A stretch of 40,215 nt of DNA from UBA4717 sp045580165. Its GTDB lineage: Bacteria > Bacillota > Clostridia > Oscillospirales > CAG-272. Made by a program: the position numbers and the translations under genes. Within the stretch, counting starts at the first letter, position 1, and each line of letters begins with the position of its first letter. Below, piece after piece: positions 1 through 7,978 of the stretch. The stretch is from NCBI GenBank assembly GCA_045580165.1, contig JAZNNG010000051.1:1-40215 (forward strand), in the 5' to 3' direction. The notes under the pieces were generated by a model. It made no database searches. It was not told the DNA's origin and saw nothing but the letters and a program-made list of their open reading frames with translations.

Positions 1-79
1 TACGAGTTTGATAGGTCAAGGGTGGAAGTGCAGTAATGCATGCAGCTGATTGATACTAATAGACCGAGGGCTTGAACTT
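1..79 (+). rRNA. 23S ribosomal RNA, 3' end (partial)
   Basis: The first 79 bases match the conserved 3' terminus of bacterial 23S rRNA: the tract GGTGGAAGTGCAGTAATGCA, then GATACTAATAGACCGAGGGC and CTTGA. The gene enters from the left edge and ends around 76-80. It is the large-subunit RNA of the peptidyl transferase centre; only helix 100/101 sequence is visible. No 5S rRNA or tRNA follows before the terminators at 141-210, so the transcript appears to end shortly after 23S. The exact 3' end cannot be fixed without the 5' pairing partner. Confidence 0.93.
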
Positions 80-140
80 ACAAAAGTGAGTTCGTTCAGT
101 TCGTTTCCTTTGTTCGATTTTCAATGGATGTTTCCATTAA

Positions 141-173
141 AACGAGGTTGATTTTCAACCTCGTTTTCTTTTT
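141..173 (+). terminator. Rho-independent terminator of the rRNA operon
   Basis: A perfect 11-bp stem (141-151 with 155-165, core AACGAGGTTGA) closes a TTT loop and is followed by a T-rich tract (TTTTCTTTTT). It lies about 60 bases after the 23S end and is the likely end of the rRNA transcript. Confidence 0.85.
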
Positions 174-210
174 AAAGCATCCGCCCAGTTGGGCGGATGC
201 TTTTGATTTT
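174..210 (+). terminator. Second strong terminator, shared between convergent units
   Basis: A perfect 14-bp GC-rich stem (174-187 with 190-203) has a 2-base loop and the plus-strand U tract TTTTGATTTTT. It backs up the first rRNA terminator. Read from the minus strand it follows the stop codon of the DUF11 gene at once, but only a short T run follows the stem there, so termination in that direction is probably weaker. Confidence 0.8.
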
Positions 211-1061
211 TAGATAGTTCCTGTAACCGTTACGGTCGTTACGCCGGGTGTAATTGTAATATTGCCTGTTACGGGATTCTGTTCATAGGTTGCCGCAGGA
301 ACGGTTATTACTCCGGGCAGAGTTGAAAATTCACCTGTCGTTTCGTTGTAGGTGTAGCTTCCGGGAGCTAAAGCGGCACCGTTTACGGTAACTGTGATAT
401 TGGAGAGAATAGGATTGAAAATATCCGTAATAACTACGTTATCGGTTGCGACCGCAGGGGTATTTCCCGTGTTCTGCAACGTGAAGGTGTAGGTTATTTC
501 GCTGTTTTCGGTCACGTTGATGGGACTGAGCGCTTTTGTAATAGAGAGTATGGGCTCTTCTGTAACCGTAACCGTTTCGTCGGCGGTAATGGGAGTGTTG
601 AGCCCGTTTGCCGTAACCGTAACTACGTTATTAATAGTGCTTCCCGCACCGAGAGGAGCGAAATTGTTGGTCGTTGTTTCATAAACTAACGTTACGTTTC
701 CGTCTGCGGGAACCGTTATGCCCGATAATACAAGCGGATTTTCAGATACCACTGTGGGCGCAGGCTGTAATACGCCGTTCTGATAATAAACTATACTGCC
801 ATCCGTGTAATCGAGAGGTACGAGCGTAGTTGTGCCCAAGGTGTAATCACCGAGATTGTCCGAAACCGTAACTCCGGTAAACGGCACAGTACCCGAGTTT
901 GTTATACTGACGATATAAGTTACGTTATCGTTTGCCGAATAATTGTTTCCGACAGCCGTTTTGGTAACTGCAAGCACGTCTATCAGATTACCCGTAACCG
1001 TGTTGGAGTTGACCGTGTTTCCGTTATAGGACAGAGTTGCGCTGTTCGTAAATATTGCCAT
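210..1061 (-). CDS. DUF11 repeat protein (probable surface or structural protein)
   Basis: A 283-residue protein made of two DUF11-type beta-sandwich repeats. The first starts near residue 31 (VTKTAVGNNYSANDNVTYIV) and the second near residue 192 (ILSITKALSPINVTENSEIT); both show the pattern 'V-TK... Y-V..-N-G..P...V.V.D'. The composition is very rich in Thr, Val and Asn with almost no Cys or Lys. The start at 1061 is chosen because GAAAGG lies 8 bases upstream and the preceding in-frame stretch reads as non-coding. No signal peptide is visible: the protein begins MAIFTNSATLSYNG. DUF11 domains usually occur in cell-surface proteins, so the export route is unclear. The biochemical role is unknown. 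It is convergent with the rRNA operon and stands alone. Confidence 0.8.
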   Translation of the reverse strand: MAIFTNSATLSYNGNTVNSNTVTGNLIDVLAVTKTAVGNNYSANDNVTYIVSITNSGTVPFTGVTVSDNLGDYTLGTTTLVPLDYTDGSIVYYQNGVLQPAPTVVSENPLVLSGITVPADGNVTLVYETTTNNFAPLGAGSTINNVVTVTANGLNTPITADETVTVTEEPILSITKALSPINVTENSEITYTFTLQNTGNTPAVATDNVVITDIFNPILSNITVTVNGAALAPGSYTYNETTGEFSTLPGVITVPAATYEQNPVTGNITITPGVTTVTVTGTI

Positions 1062-1085
1062 AATACATATCCTTTCGTGAAATTT

Positions 1086-1103
1086 GAGAGGCATTTGCCT
1101 CTC
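1086..1103 (-). promoter_or_regulatory. Perfect 8-bp inverted repeat in the DUF11 gene leader
   Basis: GAGAGGCA-TT-TGCCTCTC is a perfect palindrome with a 2-base spacer, 25-42 bases upstream of the DUF11 start codon. It could be a protein-binding operator or an mRNA 5' hairpin. A TATTAT -10-like sequence lies just beyond it on the minus strand (about 1107-1112), without a convincing -35. Confidence 0.5.
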
Positions 1104-1182
1104 TACATAATATGACAAAATTCTACAAAACGTTATTAAAAGCAGACTTTGAAAACTAAACAACTTTTGAGTGTAAAAATGT

Positions 1183-1222
1183 AAAAAAGACAATTCTTTT
1201 GCCAAAAGGATTGTCTTTTTTT
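1183..1222. terminator. Long A/T-rich hairpin with flanking A and T runs
   Basis: AAAAAAGACAATTCTTTT pairs with AAAAGGATTGTCTTTTTT across a 3-base loop, giving an 18-bp stem with a single G-U type mismatch. The poly-A/poly-T flanks make it terminator-like in both directions. It separates the divergent DUF11 gene and the 1390 reading frame. The rest of 1062-1389 is AT-rich non-coding DNA in which I see only the leader palindrome and a possible promoter. Confidence 0.5.
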
Positions 1223-1239
1223 GCTTGGTGTGATACAAT
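1211..1239 (+). promoter_or_regulatory. Possible sigma-A promoter for the 1390 reading frame
   Basis: TTGTCT (1211-1216) and TACAAT (1234-1239) are separated by 17 bases. The -35 overlaps the 3' arm of the hairpin at 1183-1222, which weakens the call. Confidence 0.35.
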
Positions 1240-1389
1240 AAAATAAATATATATTATTGGAGACGTTTTGCAAATGGACACAGTAAAAATGCCTCTAAAA
1301 ATGCAGAAATGATTGGATATCCAAGGTATATCATAGATAAATATGGATGTAGTTTTTTAGAACTAGGGTGAAATAAGGGGGAGGAAAGG

Positions 1390-1662
1390 ATGTTCAAAGA
1401 ATATCTGAACCAATTTAGGGAATTGATTACTGCAAACAATCCTGATAATGGAATTTGTTACGATGGTGTAGTAGATAAAGAACACTATTTTTCTAAGGAA
1501 AAGCGATTGATGTTCTTGTTAACAGAAACAAATGGTAATGATAATAATGGAAGAAGAAATGACGTTTTAAATGATTGGGAGTATATGGCATGGGTTTATA
1601 ATCAGGCTGATAACATTTTTAAAAATTTTATTAAAACAAAACAATTTATAGTCATAACCTAA
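1390..1662 (+). CDS. Short orphan protein, probably the 5' fragment of a larger gene
   Basis: A 90-residue reading frame with a strong Shine-Dalgarno site (GGGGGAGGAAAGG) ending next to its ATG. The segment around residues 38-48 (KRLMFLLTETNGND), followed by a DWEYMAWVYNQA stretch, resembles the N-terminal part of some uracil-DNA-glycosylase-superfamily hypothetical proteins. Those are about twice this length; this comparison is from memory and weak. Homology-like sequence stops near residue 80, then the frame ends in KTKQFIVIT. This suggests truncation by deletion. Codon use is clearly more AT-rich than in the genes downstream, consistent with decay or with transfer from another source. It may still be a genuine small protein of unknown function. 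Confidence 0.45.
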   Translation: MFKEYLNQFRELITANNPDNGICYDGVVDKEHYFSKEKRLMFLLTETNGNDNNGRRNDVLNDWEYMAWVYNQADNIFKNFIKTKQFIVIT

Positions 1663-1742
1663 CATAAACTTTCACCAAAAAACATTGGCATCTGAATTAT
1701 ATATTTTTTTACAAACCTCAACACCTACAAAGGAGAAAAAAT

Positions 1743-2942
1743 ATGACGATCAACGAACAGATCAAAACAGAAGTTAAAAGAGAATATGACGTAGCGGTTT
1801 GCGGCGGCGGATTCGCGGGTATTTCCGCGGCGCTCGCGGCGGCGAGACAGGGAAGCAAGGTTCTGCTTCTCGAAAAGCAGTTTATGCTCGGCGGACTTGC
1901 TACTGCAGGACTCGTTACGATATACCTCGCCCTTTGCGACGGCTACGGAAAACAGGTGTCTTTCGGCATAGCAGAGGAGCTTTTCCGCTTGTCAATAAAG
2001 CACGGTGCAGAGGACAAGTATCCCGACAACTGGCTTGACAGCGACGGCCCTCGCACAGAAAAGGACAAGCGCTTTGAGGTGCAGTTCAATCCTCAGCTTT
2101 TCGCAATACTTGTCGAAAAGCTTCTTCTTGACGAGGGGGTTGACATCCTTTACGGCACGTACGTTGTAAGTGTTGACGTAAATGACGGCAAGATCAACCA
2201 CATTATCACCGAAAACAAGTCGGGAAGAGTTGCGTATAAGGTAAAGTCTGTTGTTGACGCAACGGGTGATGCCGATATCGCGCACTTTGCAGGCGCACCT
2301 ACCGAAAAATTCAAGCAGGGCAACGTGCTTGCGGCGTGGTATTATTCTGTTGGAGAGCAGACGGGATACAAGCTCAATCTTATAGGTTATTCCGATATTC
2401 CCGAGGAAGAAAAGAACGGCAGAGAGTACAAGCCGCTTATTGCAAGGAGATTTACGGGTCTTGACGGAGAAGAGCTTTCCGAGCACACCTGCCTGTCCCA
2501 CCAGTCTACATACGCGGATTTTCTAAAAAAGCGCGCAAAGGATGAAACCCTTCTTCCTGTAACCATTGCTACAACTCCTCAAATAAGAATGACGAGACGA
2601 CTCGCGGGCGAGTATGAAATGGCTCATACCGAGCTTCATACATATTTCGAGGACTCTATCGGAATGGTTTCAAACTGGAAGCAGAGAGGCCCCGTATACG
2701 AGGTGCCGTTCAAAACACTGTATAGCTCCAAGGTAAAGAACCTCATTTGCGCGGGACGTTGCACCTCTGTAAACGAGACCCTTTGGGACGTTATGAGAGT
2801 TATTCCGTGCTGTGCGGTAACGGGCGAGGCGGCAGGAACCGCCGCGGCTATGACCGATGATTTCTCAACTCTTGACGTAAAAGCGCTTCAGGAAAAGCTT
2901 GTCACAAACGGTGTAGTTCTTCACGAAAAAGATATTAAGTGA
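1743..2942 (+). CDS. FAD-dependent oxidoreductase (FAD_oxidored family)
   Basis: A 399-residue flavoprotein. The N-terminal Rossmann fold shows the dinucleotide motif V-x-GGGFAG (residues 19-26), followed by an acidic residue ending the second strand (LLLEK, near 45) and GGLAT, the pattern of the FAD_oxidored family (PF12831). A GD-type FAD motif (VVDATGDADIA) lies near residues 177-187. The C-terminal segment ICAGRCTS...RVIPCCAVTGEAAGTAAAM is the usual second FAD-contact region. Family members oxidise or reduce small molecules, often near carbohydrate genes, but the substrate cannot be read from sequence. The start follows AAAGGAG by 7 bases. No signal peptide, so cytoplasmic. It stands alone, 72 bases before the next gene. 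Confidence 0.85.
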   Translation: MTINEQIKTEVKREYDVAVCGGGFAGISAALAAARQGSKVLLLEKQFMLGGLATAGLVTIYLALCDGYGKQVSFGIAEELFRLSIKHGAEDKYPDNWLDSDGPRTEKDKRFEVQFNPQLFAILVEKLLLDEGVDILYGTYVVSVDVNDGKINHIITENKSGRVAYKVKSVVDATGDADIAHFAGAPTEKFKQGNVLAAWYYSVGEQTGYKLNLIGYSDIPEEEKNGREYKPLIARRFTGLDGEELSEHTCLSHQSTYADFLKKRAKDETLLPVTIATTPQIRMTRRLAGEYEMAHTELHTYFEDSIGMVSNWKQRGPVYEVPFKTLYSSKVKNLICAGRCTSVNETLWDVMRVIPCCAVTGEAAGTAAAMTDDFSTLDVKALQEKLVTNGVVLHEKDIK

Positions 2943-3013
2943 GATTTTTACAATGAAATATACCGCAAATAATTATTGGGTATTTTTATCATAAGCTTGT
3001 TGGGAGTAAAAAT

Positions 3014-4213
3014 ATGAATTTAAAGAAGATTTTAATTGATTTTCTAAAAACAGTTGCTATTGTTATAACGGCGCTCATCTTGTTTTATATAGCCGTGGTT
3101 GCTTTTTTGATATTGATGTTTAGCACTCAAAACGGGCACATATATTCCATTGCAATATTTGTTATGGCTATGTTAATAGAAGCGACTGTTATAGGTGCGT
3201 TTGTCGGTGTTATAAAGAAAAAATCATTTTATCTGCCTATATGTATTGGCTTTGGCGTTTGTATCATAACCTGTGCTTCGGTTTGGGGATACCAAAGCTA
3301 CATCGACAGCATTCCTACCGTCGGTGAAAGCGAAGATCTTCTTGACTCATACGCGCCGTATGCTGAGGACACGAAGACCGTGACTCTTGATGAGGAAAGT
3401 GACCTTATTATCACCGAAAACTTACCCGTTATGGATGGAGCAACAGCTCTTTACCCGATATATTCGGGCTTTGCAAAGGCAGTATATCCCAAAGAATTTA
3501 TAGATATCACGGCAGGATACAAGAAAAGCGACTATCTCAAATGCAGTACTACAACGGGAGCATACAAAAAAATAGTAACGGGAGAAGCGGATATTATTTT
3601 CGCCGCTTTACCGTCAGAGGAACAGAAAAAGTATGCAGAAGATAACGGGGTAGAATTGGTATATACTCCGATCGGCAAGGAAGCTTTTGTGTTTTTCGTG
3701 AACTCAAAGAATCCCATAGACGATATTTCGCTTGAAGACGTGCAAAAGATATACTCGGGTGAGATAACAGAGTGGTCGGAGCTTGGAGTAAAAGGACTTG
3801 GCTACATAAAGGCGTTCCAGAGGGACGAAGGTAGCGGAAGCCAGTCAACGCTTCAGAAATTGATGGCAGGCAAAAGCTTGATGACACCGCCGAAGGAAGA
3901 CGTTATTGACGCAATGGGCGGAATTATCGAGAAAACGTCGGACTATAAGAACTTCAAAAACGCCATCGGATATTCGTTCAGATTTTATTCGACCGAGATG
4001 GTGAAGAATAACAAGATCAAGCTGCTCAGTGTTAACGGAGTTTACCCGAGCCTAGAAAACATTGAAAACGGCACGTATCCTATTGCATCGTATTTTTACG
4101 CAGTCACCAGAAGCGATGCTGACGAAAACGTACTTAAATTGCTCGAGTGGATAACAGGCGAGCAAGGGCAGAAAATTGTAGAAATGACGGGATATACCCC
4201 TCTTGATGAATAA
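3014..4213 (+). CDS. Membrane-anchored PstS-like substrate-binding protein
   Basis: A 399-residue protein with three hydrophobic segments at the N-terminus (about residues 10-36, 44-66 and 72-92). They are followed by an extracytoplasmic periplasmic-binding-protein domain of the PBP_like_2/PstS type (about 125-399). Typical features are VMDGATALYPIYSGFA, the central hinge region NPIDDISLEDVQKIYSGEITEW, the anion-binding-like RDEGSGSQSTLQ, and IASYFYAVTR. Normal PstS proteins bind phosphate as lipoproteins or free periplasmic proteins; here a polytopic anchor replaces the lipobox. No pstCAB, phoU or two-component genes are adjacent, so the protein may sense rather than transport. The start follows GGGAG by 6 bases. 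The ligand is inferred, not shown. Confidence 0.8.
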   Translation: MNLKKILIDFLKTVAIVITALILFYIAVVAFLILMFSTQNGHIYSIAIFVMAMLIEATVIGAFVGVIKKKSFYLPICIGFGVCIITCASVWGYQSYIDSIPTVGESEDLLDSYAPYAEDTKTVTLDEESDLIITENLPVMDGATALYPIYSGFAKAVYPKEFIDITAGYKKSDYLKCSTTTGAYKKIVTGEADIIFAALPSEEQKKYAEDNGVELVYTPIGKEAFVFFVNSKNPIDDISLEDVQKIYSGEITEWSELGVKGLGYIKAFQRDEGSGSQSTLQKLMAGKSLMTPPKEDVIDAMGGIIEKTSDYKNFKNAIGYSFRFYSTEMVKNNKIKLLSVNGVYPSLENIENGTYPIASYFYAVTRSDADENVLKLLEWITGEQGQKIVEMTGYTPLDE

Positions 4214-4290
4214 GTTTTTACGGACTTGATATGCCCGAGGACTTAAATATCGTGCATTTGTATAAATGCATTAAAAGAGCAGAAAATTAA

Positions 4291-4313
4291 GATTCCCAGC
4301 TTGAGAGGGAATC
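4291..4313 (+). terminator. Small hairpin between the binding-protein and esterase genes
   Basis: GATTCCC (4291-4297) pairs with GGGAATC (4307-4313) across a 9-base loop. An A-rich, not T-rich, tract follows, so it is at best a weak terminator or an mRNA 5' hairpin of the esterase gene. Confidence 0.3.
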
Positions 4314-4344
4314 AGAAAAAATAAACTGATTGGAGAAAAGTAAA

Positions 4345-5106
4345 ATGGCATTGTGTGAAATACGCCTTTACAGCGAAGCACTTGGAATGCAGACCACGGT
4401 TATGGTGGTTGTTCCTCAAAAAAACACCGTGGGAGAAATTGGAGTTTCCGGTAAGGCAGACCGCGAAAAATATAAGTGCCTGTACCTTCTGCACGGACTC
4501 AGCGACGACCACTCTATATGGCTTCGCCGTACGTCTATCGAGCGTTACGCGCAGAAGTACGGCATCTGCGTAGTTATGCCGTGCGCGGGAAGAAGCTTCT
4601 ATACGGATATGAAGTACGGCGGAAAATACTACACATATATCGCAAAGGAGCTTCCGCGTCAGATGCAGGAATTCTTCAACATTTCCGACAAGCGCGAGGA
4701 CAACTTTATCGCGGGTCTGTCAATGGGCGGCTACGGCGCGCTCAAGATAGGACTCCGTGAATGCGACCGATTCTGTGCGGCGGCAGGACTTTCATCCGTT
4801 GCCGATATAGCCGCATGTAAGGTTAGATTCAATCAGGTTATGATACCGATATTCGGTGAGGATCTTATTATCGACGAGAATGACGATATCTTCAGCCTCG
4901 TTGAAAGGACGAACGCCAATCCGAACAAGCCGCGCATATACCTCGGAGTCGGAACGGACGACTTTTTATACGGCGACAACGTAAGACTCAAGGAAAAGAT
5001 AGAGGGTCTTGACTTTGATTTCACGTACAGAGAGTCAAAGGGTAATCACACTTGGGAATTCTGGGACGAATATATTCAGTACGTTCTAAACTGGATGCTC
5101 GGCTAA
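4345..5106 (+). CDS. Alpha/beta-hydrolase esterase (esterase D / EstA type)
   Basis: A 253-residue serine esterase of the PF00756 type. It has the oxyanion-side HG motif (LYLLHGLSDDHSIW), the nucleophile elbow GLSMGG with Ser126, an acid residue in GTDDFLY, and a C-terminal His in GNHTWEFW. Relatives include the putative tributyrin esterase EstA, feruloyl/acetyl-xylan esterases and S-formylglutathione hydrolase. With a deacetylase and a second esterase in the same run, removal of acyl groups from a glycan is the best inference. The ATG at 4345 is preferred over the TTG at 4330 because GGAG lies 9 bases before it. No signal peptide, so it acts inside the cell. First gene of a tight run to 8653. 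Confidence 0.87.
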   Translation: MALCEIRLYSEALGMQTTVMVVVPQKNTVGEIGVSGKADREKYKCLYLLHGLSDDHSIWLRRTSIERYAQKYGICVVMPCAGRSFYTDMKYGGKYYTYIAKELPRQMQEFFNISDKREDNFIAGLSMGGYGALKIGLRECDRFCAAAGLSSVADIAACKVRFNQVMIPIFGEDLIIDENDDIFSLVERTNANPNKPRIYLGVGTDDFLYGDNVRLKEKIEGLDFDFTYRESKGNHTWEFWDEYIQYVLNWMLG

Positions 5107-5127
5107 ATAGATTGGAGATAAACACAA

Positions 5128-7131
5128 ATGAAGTTTGACGGCAGTAAAATTACCGTAGAGCTTGACGGAACAAACGGCTATACCACCGCGATACGTTGCC
5201 CCGATGACGAGTTCGCGATGAATTTCGTGCTGGATAACTCGGACTGGGGACGCGTCGAGGGCTTTGACAGCTACCGCGTTGAAGCGCTTGAAAACGGTGC
5301 CGATATTTATTCCGAGGATGAGAGAAGGAATCTCTCACTCAAGATCGAAAAAAGAGTGGCAGACGGTGTGTATACCGAAAGCTACCGAATTACAAACAAT
5401 GCATCGTCAGAGGTCTTTTTCACTAAGGACGATCTTGGAATACATTTTCCCTATAACTGCACTTTCGAAAACAAGAAAAATCTTCACGATAACTCTTCTG
5501 TTACAAGCATCTGGTGCGGCGGAGATATCGCTTGGATGTGTACGGCTAAGCCAAGCGGCTTTGTGCCGTACCTCGTATCCAACGTAACCGAGGGCAGTAT
5601 AAGTGACTACAGTATAAGCTATGACGTAAGCAGAGTAAAGGTAGCCGCAAGCTTTCGCGGCGACATAGTGATGATTCCGGGAGCACAGGTGCTATCTCCC
5701 GGTAATAGCATAGTAATTACCTTTGCATTCCGTTTCACCAACGTTAAGCCCGATACGGGCGCGCTCGACGAATTTAACAGACTTCGCGTTTCGGCAGACA
5801 GATACAGTGCTTTTGTGGGAGAGAGGATATCTTGCAGACTCGTTTCGATCGATGAGTGGAATAGCCTTGAAATAACCTGCGACGGTAAAGCCGTTGACTA
5901 CGTAAAATGCGGTAACACGGCAGAATGGACGCTTTGCTTTGATACGGCGGGCGCGCGTGAGGTGCTTGTAACCGTTGACGGCAAAAAAACGTGGATGAGA
6001 GTGAATATTCTCGCACCCCTTGACGAGATACTCGTGAACAGAGCAAGATTTATCTGCGAAAAGCAGCAGTATAACGATACGTCAAGCTGCCTTGACGGCG
6101 CGTATCTTATCTATGACAGAGCCACGGATTCACAGTTTTACAGTGAGAGCTTCAGAGATAGCAACGCAGGCAGAGAAAGAATTTCTATGGGCGTTGTGGT
6201 CGCGCAGGCTCTGCAGAAAAAGTTTGACGAAAAAATGTTCGAGTCGCTCAAGCGCCACCGTAATTTTATTGAGAGAGAGCTTTTCGACAACGATACGGGA
6301 CGTGTCTACGACGAGGTCAGAAAGAATCCGAGATTCAGCCGCGCGTACAATTATCCGTGGATGTCGGTGTATTACCTTGAATGGTATTTGCTCACGGGCG
6401 AGGTAGAATGCCTTGAATACTCGGCAAAAATAATGATAGCGTATTATGAGCTTGCAAACGGCGGACGTCAGGAGTCCCCTTGTATGAGGCTTTTTGAAAT
6501 ATGCTCACACCTTGAAAAAGAAAAGCTTACGGAGCTTCTTTCTAAGCTCAGAACGCTGATATACGCCCACGCGGACAGAGTTATCGCAAACGGAAGCAAG
6601 TGCTTCTCCGAGGAGGTATCCTGCACGCAGTTTATGTTCAACGGTAAGATAAATATGCTCACGCAGGCGTATCTTATTTCGGGCGATAAAAGATATCTTG
6701 AGTTCGTGCCCGAGTACATAAAGCGCTCTGACGCATTTTTCGGAAACCAACCCGATTTTCATATCAACAAGCTCGCGGTCAGGTACTGGGATCTGTATTG
6801 GTTCGGTAAGATGAAGACCTACGGTGATACCCAACCGCAATGGCTCACCTGCCTGTCTGCGGAGACCTACGATTTTATGTATAAGACGGGATTCGGAGAG
6901 GAATATCTGAAGCGCTCGCGTGACGTGCTGTTAAATAACCTCTGCGTATACGAAAAGGATGGATTTGCATCGGCGGGATACCTCGTGCCCTATAAGGTGG
7001 TGCAGTACGCGACGGACGAAACCCGTGTAAACGCATATATGAAGCCGGGTGTTGCCTACGGCAAACGCCTTGACGATTATGCAAACGATCAGGACTGGTC
7101 TCTTTATTACGCGACAAAGCTTTTAAATTAA
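5128..7131 (+). CDS. Unrecognised 667-residue protein, probable beta-sandwich plus alpha/alpha toroid
   Basis: No family is recognised with confidence. The N-terminal half (about 1-290) is beta-strand rich, with a region like a carbohydrate-enzyme accessory sandwich (ITFAFRFTNV near 195-205). An Ig-like stretch follows (SCRLVSIDEWNSLEI to MRVNILAP). The C-terminal half (about 300-667) is helical with repeated aromatic-rich segments (YNYPWMSVYYLEWYLLTG, RYWDLYWFGKM, YANDQDWSLYYATKLLN), the pattern of six-hairpin (alpha/alpha) toroids found in unsaturated glucuronyl hydrolases and some lyases. Catalytic residues cannot be assigned. No signal peptide. It starts 21 bases after the esterase and 12 bases before the deacetylase, so it is co-transcribed. 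Best guess: intracellular glycoside hydrolase or lyase acting on imported oligosaccharide. Confidence 0.75.
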   Translation: MKFDGSKITVELDGTNGYTTAIRCPDDEFAMNFVLDNSDWGRVEGFDSYRVEALENGADIYSEDERRNLSLKIEKRVADGVYTESYRITNNASSEVFFTKDDLGIHFPYNCTFENKKNLHDNSSVTSIWCGGDIAWMCTAKPSGFVPYLVSNVTEGSISDYSISYDVSRVKVAASFRGDIVMIPGAQVLSPGNSIVITFAFRFTNVKPDTGALDEFNRLRVSADRYSAFVGERISCRLVSIDEWNSLEITCDGKAVDYVKCGNTAEWTLCFDTAGAREVLVTVDGKKTWMRVNILAPLDEILVNRARFICEKQQYNDTSSCLDGAYLIYDRATDSQFYSESFRDSNAGRERISMGVVVAQALQKKFDEKMFESLKRHRNFIERELFDNDTGRVYDEVRKNPRFSRAYNYPWMSVYYLEWYLLTGEVECLEYSAKIMIAYYELANGGRQESPCMRLFEICSHLEKEKLTELLSKLRTLIYAHADRVIANGSKCFSEEVSCTQFMFNGKINMLTQAYLISGDKRYLEFVPEYIKRSDAFFGNQPDFHINKLAVRYWDLYWFGKMKTYGDTQPQWLTCLSAETYDFMYKTGFGEEYLKRSRDVLLNNLCVYEKDGFASAGYLVPYKVVQYATDETRVNAYMKPGVAYGKRLDDYANDQDWSLYYATKLLN

Positions 7132-7143
7132 GGAGAAACTGTT

Positions 7144-7968
7144 ATGAAGATGGTATTAAAGGACGGTAAGCTCAAGGTGCTTACACTCAGCTACGACGAC
7201 GGAGTAGTACAGGACAGACGTCTTATAGAGATAATGAATAAGCACGGACTTAAGGGTACGTTCAATATATGCACGAGCCTCTATTTTCCCGAGGACGGAG
7301 TCAGAGAAAAGCTTTACGGCAAGCTCAAGCTCTCCGAAGCCAAGGAGCTTTACTTACATAGCGGACAGGAGCTCGCAATTCACGCGTATCACCATCCCTT
7401 CTTGGAAAGACTCAAATCCGTTGAGATAATCCGTGAGATCGCAGAGGACAGAAAATTTATCGAAGAAAATTACGGCATCATAGTCAGAGGAATGGCGTAC
7501 CCCTTCGGTACTTATAATGATGAGGTCGTAGATATTCTTGACAAATGCGGTATAGTGTATTCGAGAACAACACAAAGCACGAACAGATTTAGTTTCCCCG
7601 AAAGCTGGCTCACGCTTCACCCCACCTGCCATCATAATGCGGAAAATCTTATGGAGCTCGCAAAGCGATTTGTTGAAAACAAGAATCCGTGGATGAACGC
7701 AGAGATGTTCTACCTTTGGGGACACGCATACGAGTTCGATGACAATAATAACTGGAACGTCATCGAGGAGTTTGCCGAGTACATCGGCGGACATGATCAC
7801 ATCTGGTACGCGACCAATATTGAAATATACGATTACGTTCAGGCGTACAACAGACTCGAAACAAGCTTTGATCAGACGATGGTACACAACCCCTCGGCAA
7901 TCGACGTCTGGTTTGAAAACAAAAAGCAGATATACTGCGTAAAAGCAGGCGAGACTGTGAGAATATAA
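7144..7968 (+). CDS. Polysaccharide deacetylase family protein (NodB domain)
   Basis: A 274-residue protein that is essentially one NodB homology domain (PF01522). Motif 1 is SYDDG (Asp18, Asp19) and motif 2 is H-A-Y-H-H (His80, His84), together giving the Asp-His-His metal site. Motif 3 is YPFGTYNDEVVD, and a late WGHAYEFDD segment supplies a histidine. Family members hydrolyse N- or O-acetyl groups from chitin oligomers, xylan or peptidoglycan using Zn or another divalent metal. There is no signal peptide, unlike peptidoglycan deacetylases, which fits an intracellular substrate such as an imported acetylated oligosaccharide. The preceding AAGGAG gives a clear ribosome site. The next gene begins 10 bases downstream. 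Confidence 0.88.
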   Translation: MKMVLKDGKLKVLTLSYDDGVVQDRRLIEIMNKHGLKGTFNICTSLYFPEDGVREKLYGKLKLSEAKELYLHSGQELAIHAYHHPFLERLKSVEIIREIAEDRKFIEENYGIIVRGMAYPFGTYNDEVVDILDKCGIVYSRTTQSTNRFSFPESWLTLHPTCHHNAENLMELAKRFVENKNPWMNAEMFYLWGHAYEFDDNNNWNVIEEFAEYIGGHDHIWYATNIEIYDYVQAYNRLETSFDQTMVHNPSAIDVWFENKKQIYCVKAGETVRI

Positions 7969-7978
7969 GGAGAAGAAA

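Noticed and set aside
2101..2120. TTGTCGAA inside the oxidoreductase gene as a second 0A box
   Set aside because: It matches the heptamer but lies deep inside a coding region with no promoter nearby, so chance occurrence is the better explanation.
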